Source: Chitinophagaceae bacterium
GTDB lineage: Bacteria; Bacteroidota; Bacteroidia; Chitinophagales; Chitinophagaceae
Assembly: GCA_016720565.1 (NCBI GenBank)
Contig: JADKKJ010000012.1
Coordinates: 434,001-498,000 of the forward strand
Direction: 5' to 3'
Length of the DNA: 64,000 nt
Positions 22,687 through 31,486 of the stretch are shown here, piece after piece (positions within the stretch are counted from its first letter, which is position 1; the number at the start of each line of letters is the position of its first letter). A model generated the notes under the pieces. The model searched no databases. It saw only the letters and a list, made by a program, of their open reading frames with translations, and had not been told where the DNA came from. A program made the position numbers and the translations under genes.

Positions 22687-24423
22687 TTATTTCTTTCTGA
22701 GGTTAGGATGTGGAGGTTCAACAGTATTAGGACCATTTTCACCATCACCAGCCGCACGGAGATCAACTGTGTTACAGTCACCACCAGTCTGGCCATAATT
22801 GAAAATGAAACGATCTGAGCTGATACCTTCGCTATCCACCATGTAGTTGATAACGGCGTTTACATGATCCCAGCTTAGCTGCTGCTCTTTCTTGTTAGAA
22901 GAGCAATAACCTACTACTACTATTTTGCAACCAGGTGTATTGCGCAGTTTGGCAGCAACGGTAGAAAGAACCGCTTTAGCATCATCGCTGAGTTTGTTAC
23001 TGTTTGGCTTGAAAGACACGCTTGGAAGCGCACCCATTTTCTCAGAACAGGTTTGCTCAACAATAGCAGGACCGCGACCAACGCAAGTACTATCGCAAGG
23101 ACATTTACCAATACCATCAGCATTTACAGGCTGGCAGTAAGTAGGTGTGATCAGTTCTTTATCCTTACAATCAGGTACACCATCACCATCAGTATCCTTT
23201 GTAATACCATGGCTGTCAACAGGGCAACCAGCAGGTGTTTGCTCCTGGTCGAACTGGTCAGTTACTCCGTCGCCATCGCTATCAGGAAGTACTGGTTTAG
23301 GCAAACGCATCAGGCGAGGATTGCGGATCTCGCTGTAGGCATAATCCAGAGGATTCAGCCACCACAATGGTTCAGTAGATTTAGCACCGATATTAAAGTT
23401 CAGGCCGATAGTAGCATAGTTATAGCTATCATAGTCACGGGTAAGCACCGCGTCTCCCCATGCATGCTCCTGCCAGCGCTGTCCATCCAGAAGGTCATCC
23501 TTTACAAAGGTCTGACGATCTTCAATGGCCAGATTAATGCGTGAGTTTAATTTGAACGCAATCCCGGCACCAACAGAACCGGATGGTTTAAATGTTTTTC
23601 CAAACAGTTTAGGACGACGGGCACCCTGATTTTCAGCAGGAGTCTCATAAGTGTCATCCAACAGGTTCTTCAAAGCCTTGTAAGTATCCTTACGGTTTTT
23701 GTATTGACTGTTCACTGTGATAGAGGCGAAATTGTATTTCTGGTTACCACTGATACCCTCATTCAGGGCATTCACTTTTACATCGTAGATGGTACCACCT
23801 ACACCTGCAAAACCGTAGAAGTTGAAACCAGTTTTGGATTTATGGAAACGAATATTGTTAAGGGTAACAACACCTTCCAGTGAAAGGTCGTGCATCTTCG
23901 TTTTGTAGTTGTAATAAACAACCTCATATGGCGTGTTTGCCGGTAAACCGTAATACACATTCTGCGTAGACACCGTCATATCAGGATTTCCTGGTATGCG
24001 ATAAGGAGCTGAATAGGAAGTAGCGGCAGAACCGTTTTTAGACCATGCAGAATTCCACATGAAGTTTTCTGAAGGATTAAACGTTCTTCCTTTAGCAGTA
24101 CCATACATATATTCTGCGCGAACAGAAAAAATGTAACCAAAAGCTTTTCTAACATGAAGTCCTAAACTGGGAAATGCGAGTTGAGAAGGGATATCACCGC
24201 TGATGTTCACAAGTCCGGCTTTGATACCGATCTCCCACTGATTACGAGGTTTCGCCGGGAAATTGTACGTGCCATTGAGAAATTCAGTGTGCTGAGGCAT
24301 TCGTTTGCCTGGGATCAGCGAAGAATCTTTTACATCATAACTGGCACCCACCCGCTGTGAGAAACCGTAAGATGCTAACAGACAGAACATGCCCGTCAGG
24401 AGAAATAACTTTTTGCTTGCCAT
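22687..24423 (-). CDS. OmpA-family outer membrane protein with thrombospondin type 3 repeats
   Basis: This 578-residue protein has a signal peptide (LFLLTGMFCLLASYGFSQ), then an N-terminal beta-barrel (about 60-360, ending in TIGLNFNIGAK). A linker with calcium-binding type 3 repeats follows (DSDGDGVTDQFD and DTDGDGVPDCKD, about 380-425), then a Cys-rich hinge and a C-terminal OmpA domain (about 465-560). In that domain the peptidoglycan-binding helix reads SWDHVNAVINYMVDSEGI, and the usual GHTD strand is altered to VVVGYCSSNKK, so peptidoglycan affinity may differ. It probably anchors the outer membrane to the cell wall and may be abundant, since a strong promoter precedes it. Confidence 0.88.
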   Translation of the reverse strand: MASKKLFLLTGMFCLLASYGFSQRVGASYDVKDSSLIPGKRMPQHTEFLNGTYNFPAKPRNQWEIGIKAGLVNISGDIPSQLAFPSLGLHVRKAFGYIFSVRAEYMYGTAKGRTFNPSENFMWNSAWSKNGSAATSYSAPYRIPGNPDMTVSTQNVYYGLPANTPYEVVYYNYKTKMHDLSLEGVVTLNNIRFHKSKTGFNFYGFAGVGGTIYDVKVNALNEGISGNQKYNFASITVNSQYKNRKDTYKALKNLLDDTYETPAENQGARRPKLFGKTFKPSGSVGAGIAFKLNSRINLAIEDRQTFVKDDLLDGQRWQEHAWGDAVLTRDYDSYNYATIGLNFNIGAKSTEPLWWLNPLDYAYSEIRNPRLMRLPKPVLPDSDGDGVTDQFDQEQTPAGCPVDSHGITKDTDGDGVPDCKDKELITPTYCQPVNADGIGKCPCDSTCVGRGPAIVEQTCSEKMGALPSVSFKPNSNKLSDDAKAVLSTVAAKLRNTPGCKIVVVGYCSSNKKEQQLSWDHVNAVINYMVDSEGISSDRFIFNYGQTGGDCNTVDLRAAGDGENGPNTVEPPHPNLRKK

Positions 24424-24472
24424 AACTAAGGATTAAGATTTGAAAACAATGTCCAATAAGTCCAATAAGTGG

Positions 24473-24504
24473 CAAAAATAGAAAAATGATGGTTAATTCA
24501 CAAA
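24473..24504 (-). promoter_or_regulatory. Bacteroidota sigma-A promoter of the OmpA-family gene
   Basis: On the minus strand TTTG, a 20-nt spacer and TATTTTTG match the -33 TTTG / -7 TAnnTTTG consensus. The predicted 5' UTR is about 45 nt. This is the cleanest promoter in the window together with the one at 58681-58711. Confidence 0.65.
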
Positions 24505-24621
24505 AATTTATGTAAATAATTTCCGTGCGTTGAATATTATTTTTCAATTACTTAGTTAAATCATAAACTCCGATTTTTGCCTAACTATGCATTCATTTTA
24601 AGGCCTAAAAATGCCCCTGTT

Positions 24622-25587
24622 TTGATACTATTACCCACAGATCTGATCGCCGAAGAACTAAAAAGGTTCGAATTGGTCTTTAAAGAGGCCGTAAAAGGCC
24701 AGGCGCCCGTTCTAAACCGCATCTTGCAGTATATTGTAAAGCGGAAAGGAAAGCAGCTACGGCCCATGTTCGTACTGCTTTCTGCCAAACTCAGTGGCGG
24801 GATCAATGAATCCTCCTACAGGGCCGCTTCTTTGGTAGAACTCCTTCATACTGCGACACTTGTGCACGACGACGTGGTAGATGATTCCTTGGAAAGAAGG
24901 GGGTTTTTCTCTGTTTATGCCCTCTGGAAGGCCAAAGCCACTGTTTTGATCGGCGATTATCTGCTGGCCAAAGGACTGCTGGTATCCCTGGATAATAAGG
25001 ATTACCGCATCCTCCATATTTTGTCCGATGCGGTAAGGAAAATGAGCGAAGGCGAACTTTTGCAGATCGAAAAAGCCCGCAGCCTGAACATCCGGGAGGA
25101 CATTTATTTTGAGATCATCCGGAATAAAACGGCCTCCCTGCTGGCCTCCGCCTGCGCAGCCGGCGCCTGGAGCGCTCAAAACAGCGAAGAAATAACTGAA
25201 AAAATGCGGCTTTTCGGGGAAAAAACCGGAATGGCATTCCAGATAAAAGACGACCTTTTCGATTATGCCAGTGAAAATATTGGTAAACCAACCGGAAATG
25301 ATATCAAAGAAAAAAAACTGACCCTGCCCCTGATCTATACTCTGAATAAAGTGGATGGCCCCACCCGAAGAAAGATCATTTACATTGTAAAAAATCAAAA
25401 CCAGGATAAAGAAAAAGTGAACTGGGTAATTCAAAAGGTAAATGAAGCAGGTGGAATTTTATACGCCACAGAAAAAATGAACGCTTATAAACAGGAAGCC
25501 CTGGATATTCTTCATGAATTTCCTGATAGTGAAACAAGACAGGGCATGGAGAACATGGTACTTTATGTAACAGACCGCAAATATTGA
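24622..25587 (+). CDS. ispB: polyprenyl diphosphate synthase (octaprenyl/solanesyl type)
   Basis: This long-chain trans-prenyltransferase has first aspartate motif HDDVVDD (about residue 80) and second motif IKDDLFDY (about 210), with GKQLRPMFV and TASLLASACAAGAW. It builds the polyprenyl side chain for menaquinone, tying in with mqnB-mqnD at 1.3 kb. No in-frame ATG exists near the family start. TTG 24622 gives an N terminus (MILLPTDLIAEELKRF) like that of relatives; a TTG at 24577 would add 15 residues. It precedes recJ by 27 nt. Confidence 0.9.
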   Translation: MILLPTDLIAEELKRFELVFKEAVKGQAPVLNRILQYIVKRKGKQLRPMFVLLSAKLSGGINESSYRAASLVELLHTATLVHDDVVDDSLERRGFFSVYALWKAKATVLIGDYLLAKGLLVSLDNKDYRILHILSDAVRKMSEGELLQIEKARSLNIREDIYFEIIRNKTASLLASACAAGAWSAQNSEEITEKMRLFGEKTGMAFQIKDDLFDYASENIGKPTGNDIKEKKLTLPLIYTLNKVDGPTRRKIIYIVKNQNQDKEKVNWVIQKVNEAGGILYATEKMNAYKQEALDILHEFPDSETRQGMENMVLYVTDRKY

Positions 25588-25614
25588 TAACTGCGAAAAA
25601 AACAGTTGACCAGC

Positions 25615-27315
25615 ATGCTGAAGAAGAGATGGACCTTGTTGAATGCCGATAAAACGATCGCAAAGGAACTGCAAAGTTCCCTGGGCATCAATGCGGTTTT
25701 ATGCCAGTTACTGGTGATCCGAGGCATTACCAGTTTCGAGCAGGCTAAAGCTTTTTTCCGTCCTGAATTAAGTCATCTGCCCAGCCCCTGGCTGATGAAA
25801 GACATGGGAAAAGCAGTGGACCGTATCATAACCGCCATGCGCTCGCAGGAAAAAATACTTGTGTTCGGCGATTATGATGTAGATGGCACCACCTCTGTGG
25901 CTGTTGTTTATAGTTTTCTTCAAAAGATCTATCCAGATGTGAATTTTTATATTCCCCATCGCTACCGCGAAGGATATGGGGTAAGTAAAGCTGGCATCGA
26001 CCATGCGAAGGAAACAGGCTGCACACTGATCATCTCACTGGATTGCGGAATAAAATCAGTTGAACTGATCGCTTATGCCAAATCGATCGGAATTGATTTT
26101 GTGGTATGCGACCATCACCTTCCCGATGAAGTATTGCCCCCTGCAGTGGCCATACTAAATGCCAAACAGGTAGATTGCCCCTACCCATATAAAGATCTCT
26201 GTGGCTGTGGCGTTGGTTTTAAACTGATCTCCGCATTAACAGAGAAACTGGAACTGCATCCCGAAACTCCCAATCAATACCTGGACCTGGTGGCTACCGC
26301 TATTGCGGCCGATATTGTACCACTCACCGGTGAGAACAGGATCCTTGCCTATCATGGATTGATCAAAGCCAACCGTGAACCAAATCTTGGCATCAAGGCG
26401 CTGATGAAACTCAGCAATATGACCGGCGAGATGCAGATACAGAACCTGGTATTTATGATAGCACCCAGGGTAAACGCCGCAGGAAGAATGGACGATGCCC
26501 GGAAGGCGGTTCAGTTATTCATCGCGCCTACGCTGGAAGAAGCGTTGTTATATGCCGAGATGCTTCATAGCGACAATACCGACCGAAGGGAGGCAGACAG
26601 CAGCACCACAGAAGAAGCATTGGCCCTGCTGGAAGCAAATACACAATGGAAGGACCGCAACTCCACAGTGGTTTTCCAGCCGCATTGGCATAAAGGTGTG
26701 GTAGGAATTGTGGCTTCACGATTAATAGAACATTACCACCGACCCACTATTGTATTGACCAGCTCCGGGGAATATGCGGCTGGAAGCGCGCGCAGTGTGC
26801 CCGGTTTCAATTTATATGAGGCCATCCATGCCTGCAGGGAGCACCTGTTAGGATATGGAGGGCATTTCGCAGCAGCAGGACTTACCCTTGAAAAAGATAA
26901 TGTAGCCGTCTTTCGCGAAAAATTTGAATCTGTAGTGTCGGCGCAAATAAGACCTGAACAACTCATTCCTGAGATCCTGCTGGATACCGAATTAAAACTG
27001 GAGGACATCAATCAGACTTTCTACAATATCATTTGCCAGATGGAACCATTTGGTCCCGATAATCCAAAACCTGTTTTCCTGATCAGGAAATTACAGGACA
27101 GCGGATGGAGCAAGATCGTAAAAGAATTGCATGTGAAATTTTCCCTTCGCGATGAAAAGACAACCATCAGCGGGATCGGTTTTAACATGGCCGATAAATT
27201 CCATTTGCTGGAAAAGAAAAAACCGGTGGATATAGCCTGCACCATTGACGAAAATGAATGGCAGGGACAAAGATCATTACAGCTGAGGCTGATCGATATT
27301 CGTCCGGCAGAATGA
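25615..27315 (+). CDS. recJ: single-stranded-DNA-specific exonuclease RecJ
   Basis: This 566-residue exonuclease has the DHH-superfamily motifs FGDYDVDGTTSVAVV (about residue 80), SLDCGIKS, VVCDHHLPDE (about 165) and the DHHA1 motif LGYGGHFAAAGLTLEKD (about 425). A C-terminal OB-like region follows. RecJ degrades 5' ends of single-stranded DNA in recombination and mismatch or base-excision repair. I chose the ATG at 25615 over the TTG three codons upstream. A strong terminator follows the gene, which may share a transcript with ispB. Confidence 0.93.
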   Translation: MLKKRWTLLNADKTIAKELQSSLGINAVLCQLLVIRGITSFEQAKAFFRPELSHLPSPWLMKDMGKAVDRIITAMRSQEKILVFGDYDVDGTTSVAVVYSFLQKIYPDVNFYIPHRYREGYGVSKAGIDHAKETGCTLIISLDCGIKSVELIAYAKSIGIDFVVCDHHLPDEVLPPAVAILNAKQVDCPYPYKDLCGCGVGFKLISALTEKLELHPETPNQYLDLVATAIAADIVPLTGENRILAYHGLIKANREPNLGIKALMKLSNMTGEMQIQNLVFMIAPRVNAAGRMDDARKAVQLFIAPTLEEALLYAEMLHSDNTDRREADSSTTEEALALLEANTQWKDRNSTVVFQPHWHKGVVGIVASRLIEHYHRPTIVLTSSGEYAAGSARSVPGFNLYEAIHACREHLLGYGGHFAAAGLTLEKDNVAVFREKFESVVSAQIRPEQLIPEILLDTELKLEDINQTFYNIICQMEPFGPDNPKPVFLIRKLQDSGWSKIVKELHVKFSLRDEKTTISGIGFNMADKFHLLEKKKPVDIACTIDENEWQGQRSLQLRLIDIRPAE

Positions 27316-27328
27316 TCCTCACTTAAAT

Positions 27329-27358
27329 AAAAAAGGACCCTTATCCAGGGTCCTTTTT
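27329..27358. terminator. bidirectional terminator between recJ and the T9SS surface protein
   Basis: AAAAAGGACCC and GGGTCCTTTTT pair around a 7-nt loop. The T-runs on both strands fit the convergent genes on either side. Confidence 0.85.
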
Positions 27359-27378
27359 TATTTTGCTTACCAGATGAA

Positions 27379-30300
27379 TTAGAATATTACGATCGATCTT
27401 GTGGCGACCACTCCTATTTCATTAATAAGGCGAATACGATAAACACCAGGTGTGAGCGAATAAGGAATAGTGAATTCCTGGTTTATAAAATCAGCCTGTA
27501 TGTTCATGTCACGCTGGTACACCTGCCTTCCTTCAGCGTTGTAGAAAAACAGTCCGTAGTAACCTGGCTTCAGGTTGTTCATACTTATTCGAACGGTTTG
27601 CCCCTTTGTTACCGGAACCGGGTAAAAACTAAATCCATCTGCTATACGGGTGACCGTGAAACTAAGCTGGGAACCATAGGCTATTCCTCCCGCGTTTATT
27701 GCATAGGCTTTGTAATAATAAGTGGCACCCTGTACCAATCCATTCAATGGAACAGAGAACCCGGAAGCTGTAAGATTACCAGAAGGGTATTTCTGTCCGG
27801 AACCATTCGGGAAATTGTTCACTCCGCTGATCTCAATTCCATAACTGGTAACAGGAGAACATCCAATGATACCCAGCGAACCTGAAAGTAAAACAGAATG
27901 ATCGGTGATGGCAGAAGCAGCACCTGTCAGCACCGCGGGCACCGTATTCACGCCATCGCCGGAAGCGGCCACATTGATAGCACCGGCACCGCCACCTGTA
28001 ACCGGAATATTTCCATTATAGGACTGTACAGCCACCGGACTGAACCTTACATAGATCGTTTGGCTGTAAGCACCACCTGGCTGTGTAAGCGAAAGTGATG
28101 CGGTATAGGTTCCTCCTGAAGTAGTAGAGAAACTATACCCATTCAATGGTCCCACATTTACAGCGGCACTGGTAAGTCCTAGGCCGGTAATGGTAAATGT
28201 ATTGGATGCGGAATTCAATCCTATACAATAGCTGCCAAATGGAGCCAGGGCAGATGCTGAAAGTACCGGCACTGATGTTGTAAACGATAACTGCGCGCCA
28301 TAACTGGTGCCCCCGCCATTCGTAGCATAGGCTTTATAGTAATAGGTAGTGCTTGGGGCCAATCCTGTGAGGTTAGAAGAGAATGCCCCTGCGCTGAGAT
28401 TGGAGGAAGCCACCTGGGTTCCGGTACCATTGGCAAAACCGTTGGTAAGACTATATTCAATTCCATAAGCAGTGATCGCAGAGCAACCGGTAGCCGTGAT
28501 AGTTCCTGCGGCGGTAGCGGAAGTTTGCGTAACAGCAGAAGCTGCACCGGTGGTAACCGTAGCGGCGGTATTTACACCGGCTCCGGATGCAGGCACATTG
28601 ATAGCCGCTGCTCCTGCGCCTGCCACCACAATATTTCCGTTATAAGACTGGACAGCTACTGGCGTGAACTTCACAAAGACCTGCTGGGAAAAACTTCCAC
28701 CTGCTTGTGTAAGGCTTAAGGACGCTGTATATGTTCCTCCTGCTGTTGTTGAATAGGTATATCCACTAAGCGCAGCAACTGTGACCGCAGAAGTTCCGAG
28801 GTTGGTTCCTGTGATCGTAAATGAGTTAGGACCAGCGGTGCTATTCACACAATTATTACCAAATGCGGTAAGTGCTGTTGCAGATAATACAGGGGTGGCC
28901 GTAATAAAAGATTGCTGACTTCCCCAGGTAGTTCCCCCGGAATTAGTAGCAAATGCCTTATAGTAATAAGTAGTAGAAGGCAGCAGGCCTGTTAGATTGG
29001 AACTGAAGTTTCCTCCGGAAAGATTTGAGGAAGCAACCTGGGTTCCGCTTCCATTGGCAAAACCATTTGTTGTGCTGTATTCAATGCCATAGGCTGTAAT
29101 TGCAGAACAACCCGTAGCTGTTATGTTACCAGCTGCAGTAGCAGATATACCCGTGATAGCGGATGCAGCACCTGTTGTTACCGAAGGAGCTGTATTAACA
29201 CCGGCACCTGTTGCCGCTACATTGATAGAAACCGCACCACCGCCACTTACCGGGATATTTCCGTTGTAAGAAATGGCAGCTACCGGGCTGAATTTAACAT
29301 ACACATCCTGGTTGAATGTACCACCCGGCTGCGCAAGATTCAGCGAAGCTGTATATGTACCTCCTGAAGTGATAGAAAAACTAAAGCCGGCTAATGGACC
29401 CACTACAATATTTGTATTGTTCAATGCAGAACCAGTTATGGAGAACATATTTGGTCCGGCTACCGTGTTCACACAAACACTACCAAAGGAACTGAGCGGC
29501 GTTGCCACCAGGGTGGGCGTAAGCGCCAGTGTAGTGAAGGATAATTGTGCACCATAAGCAGTTCCACCTCCATTGGTGGCATATGCCATATAGTAATAAG
29601 TGGTATTAGGGGATAGTACTGTAAGGGAGGAACTGAAATTTCCTCCGCTTAAATTAGAAGAACTAACCTGTGTACCCGTACCTCCCACAAAGCCACTGGT
29701 GGTGCTATATTCAATACCATAATCAGTGATCGCGGTGCAGCCTGTTGAAGAGATAGAGCCTGCACAAACTGCAGAAACCGTTGTGATAGAGCTGGCAGCA
29801 CCTGTTACTACGGTCGCTGTACTGTTGACACCCGCACCGGTTACAGGCACGTTGATTGAAGTGGCACCACCGCCTGCAACTGCTATGTTTCCATCATAGG
29901 ACTGAACCAAAGTTGGAGAGAATTTTACAAAGATCTGCTGGGAGAATACACCACCAGGCTGCGTCAGATTCAAAGAGGCGGTGTAGGTACCACCTGCCGT
30001 GGTGGAGAAACTAAATCCATTCAGGGGACCAACGGCAATCGCTGCATTGGTAAGATCGGTTCCATTAATAGTGAAACTATTTGGTCCGCCTGTGTTGTTT
30101 ATACAAACATTTCCAAAGCCGCTTAAAGCAGTTGCAGTAAGTGTTGGCACAAGGGCCCCTGTGGTGAAGTTACCCTGCGTTCCATAGGTGGTGCCACCTG
30201 AATTAGTTGCATAGGCCTTAAAATAATAGGTAGTGCCAGATGCAAGTCCGGTAAGGTTGGAACTAAAATTGCCGGCACTGAGGTTGCTGGAAGGAACCTG

Positions 30301-31440
30301 CGTTCCGGAACCATCTGCAAAACCATTGGTCGTGCTGTATTCAATTCCATAAGCAGTGATCGCTGTACATCCGGTAGCGGTTATGGTACCGGCGCAGGTT
30401 GCGGAGTTCACGGTAACAGCGCTTGCAATACCTGTTGTTACTGATGGTGCGGTATTTATTCCTGCACCACTGGCTGCAGCATTCACCGAAGAAGATGCTC
30501 CACCGCCACTGACCACAATATTTCCATTATAGGATTGAACGGCAGTAGGCGTGAATTTTACAAAGACCTGCTGGGAAAAAGTTCCACCAGGTTGGGTGAT
30601 GCTAAGTGTGGTTGTGTAGGTTCCACCAGCTGTTGTAGAATAAGTAAACCCGGAAAGTGCAGCCAGATTCACGTTTGCATTGGTCAGGTTTGTACCTGAA
30701 ATGGTAAATGAGTTGGGTCCAGCAGTAGTATTGGTGCAGATATTTCCGAAAGATGGAAGTGCAACAGATATAGACAATGATGGAGATGAAGAACAACTAA
30801 CTAACGCGCTTAAACTGTTCCTTGGTACAGGAGCAGTTATTACATCAAAGTCCAGATTATTATTATTGTTGTCCTGACAACCATTCAATTTTCTTACACC
30901 ACCCTGAGTATTTATTAAAGCTGCTCCATTATTTACAGTTGTTCCTCCTTCGCCATTATTAGCCGCACCATATGAAACTACATCAACAAATGGAGGGTCG
31001 GTCAAAGTACAGGGAGTTGCGGTAGCACCACATCCAACACCAGTAGTTTGACTTACCAGAGCGACTTTTCCAGAAGCAGCCGACATGGATAGATTTGTTG
31101 TTACATAATCAGGTGTTACAGGCAAAGCAACACCTCCTGTACCTGTAGCACCCAATTGGATAAGCAAATAACCACCAGCAGGAATAGAGGCCGCGGCAGG
31201 AAAAGCATATATCTGGGAAGCAGAAGCTCCAAAATTTCCAGTGGCTGACCCATATTGAAGAGACATTCCAGTTAAGGATTGAGTTGAAGAACTCACATTA
31301 TGCAATTCAACATAATCAAAAAGGTAAGTCCCTGTAGATCCACCACCGCCTCCATAAACCTGGCTTATTACAACAGTTGTTGATTGCGAAAAGGCAATCG
31401 TGGAAACTAATAAAGCAAGAATCAATAAACTTTTTTTCAT
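27379..31440 (-). CDS. very large T9SS-secreted surface protein: lamin-tail domain, five repeats, sorting domain
   Basis: This 1353-residue protein has a signal peptide (LLILALLVSTIAFSQ). A lamin-tail-like domain follows (about 20-200; VVISQVYGGGGGSTGTYLFDYVELHN split across its first strands), then five repeats of about 209 residues starting near 230, 440, 650, 860 and 1067. Each repeat pairs an Ig-like part (SLTQPGGTFSQQVFVKF) with a fibronectin-like part (LAPSTTYYYKAYATNGGGT). The end is a type A T9SS sorting domain (FYPVPVTKGQTVRISM, then PGVYRIRLI). It is probably exported by T9SS and attached to the cell surface as an adhesin or binding scaffold. It heads a same-strand group with two DUF5689 lipoproteins and a TonB receptor. 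Confidence 0.85.
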   Translation of the reverse strand: MKKSLLILALLVSTIAFSQSTTVVISQVYGGGGGSTGTYLFDYVELHNVSSSTQSLTGMSLQYGSATGNFGASASQIYAFPAAASIPAGGYLLIQLGATGTGGVALPVTPDYVTTNLSMSAASGKVALVSQTTGVGCGATATPCTLTDPPFVDVVSYGAANNGEGGTTVNNGAALINTQGGVRKLNGCQDNNNNNLDFDVITAPVPRNSLSALVSCSSSPSLSISVALPSFGNICTNTTAGPNSFTISGTNLTNANVNLAALSGFTYSTTAGGTYTTTLSITQPGGTFSQQVFVKFTPTAVQSYNGNIVVSGGGASSSVNAAASGAGINTAPSVTTGIASAVTVNSATCAGTITATGCTAITAYGIEYSTTNGFADGSGTQVPSSNLSAGNFSSNLTGLASGTTYYFKAYATNSGGTTYGTQGNFTTGALVPTLTATALSGFGNVCINNTGGPNSFTINGTDLTNAAIAVGPLNGFSFSTTAGGTYTASLNLTQPGGVFSQQIFVKFSPTLVQSYDGNIAVAGGGATSINVPVTGAGVNSTATVVTGAASSITTVSAVCAGSISSTGCTAITDYGIEYSTTSGFVGGTGTQVSSSNLSGGNFSSSLTVLSPNTTYYYMAYATNGGGTAYGAQLSFTTLALTPTLVATPLSSFGSVCVNTVAGPNMFSITGSALNNTNIVVGPLAGFSFSITSGGTYTASLNLAQPGGTFNQDVYVKFSPVAAISYNGNIPVSGGGAVSINVAATGAGVNTAPSVTTGAASAITGISATAAGNITATGCSAITAYGIEYSTTNGFANGSGTQVASSNLSGGNFSSNLTGLLPSTTYYYKAFATNSGGTTWGSQQSFITATPVLSATALTAFGNNCVNSTAGPNSFTITGTNLGTSAVTVAALSGYTYSTTAGGTYTASLSLTQAGGSFSQQVFVKFTPVAVQSYNGNIVVAGAGAAAINVPASGAGVNTAATVTTGAASAVTQTSATAAGTITATGCSAITAYGIEYSLTNGFANGTGTQVASSNLSAGAFSSNLTGLAPSTTYYYKAYATNGGGTSYGAQLSFTTSVPVLSASALAPFGSYCIGLNSASNTFTITGLGLTSAAVNVGPLNGYSFSTTSGGTYTASLSLTQPGGAYSQTIYVRFSPVAVQSYNGNIPVTGGGAGAINVAASGDGVNTVPAVLTGAASAITDHSVLLSGSLGIIGCSPVTSYGIEISGVNNFPNGSGQKYPSGNLTASGFSVPLNGLVQGATYYYKAYAINAGGIAYGSQLSFTVTRIADGFSFYPVPVTKGQTVRISMNNLKPGYYGLFFYNAEGRQVYQRDMNIQADFINQEFTIPYSLTPGVYRIRLINEIGVVATRSIVIF
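27650..30770. repeat. five tandem coding repeats of about 625 bp
   Basis: The repeat units of the surface protein are visible at the DNA level; for example, codons for the FGN-x-C-x-N segment recur near 30745, 30115, 29485, 28860 and 28238. Units are similar but not identical, so expansion or loss of units by recombination is plausible but not very recent. Confidence 0.7.
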
Positions 31441-31486
31441 ATAACCCTATTTTAAAATTGGCAAGACCAATTTCTAGATTCAAAAT

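Noticed and set aside
23053..23544. 163-codon plus-strand ORF opposite the OmpA-family gene
   Set aside because: It is a shadow of the type 3 repeat and barrel coding region; no start signal or recognisable domain.
24577..24624. TTG at 24577 as the start of polyprenyl synthase
   Set aside because: The added 15 residues lack family similarity and would lie in a likely promoter-proximal TTTTTG stretch; TTG 24622 fits relatives better, though neither is certain.
24757..25434. 225-codon minus-strand ORF opposite polyprenyl synthase
   Set aside because: It lies wholly over a gene with intact DDxxD motifs; the product shows only low-complexity Phe/Gly-rich sequence.
27650..30770. Regularly spaced similar segments as a CRISPR-like array
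   Set aside because: Repeats are about 625 bp, in frame and inside one coding sequence; no short repeat-spacer pattern exists.
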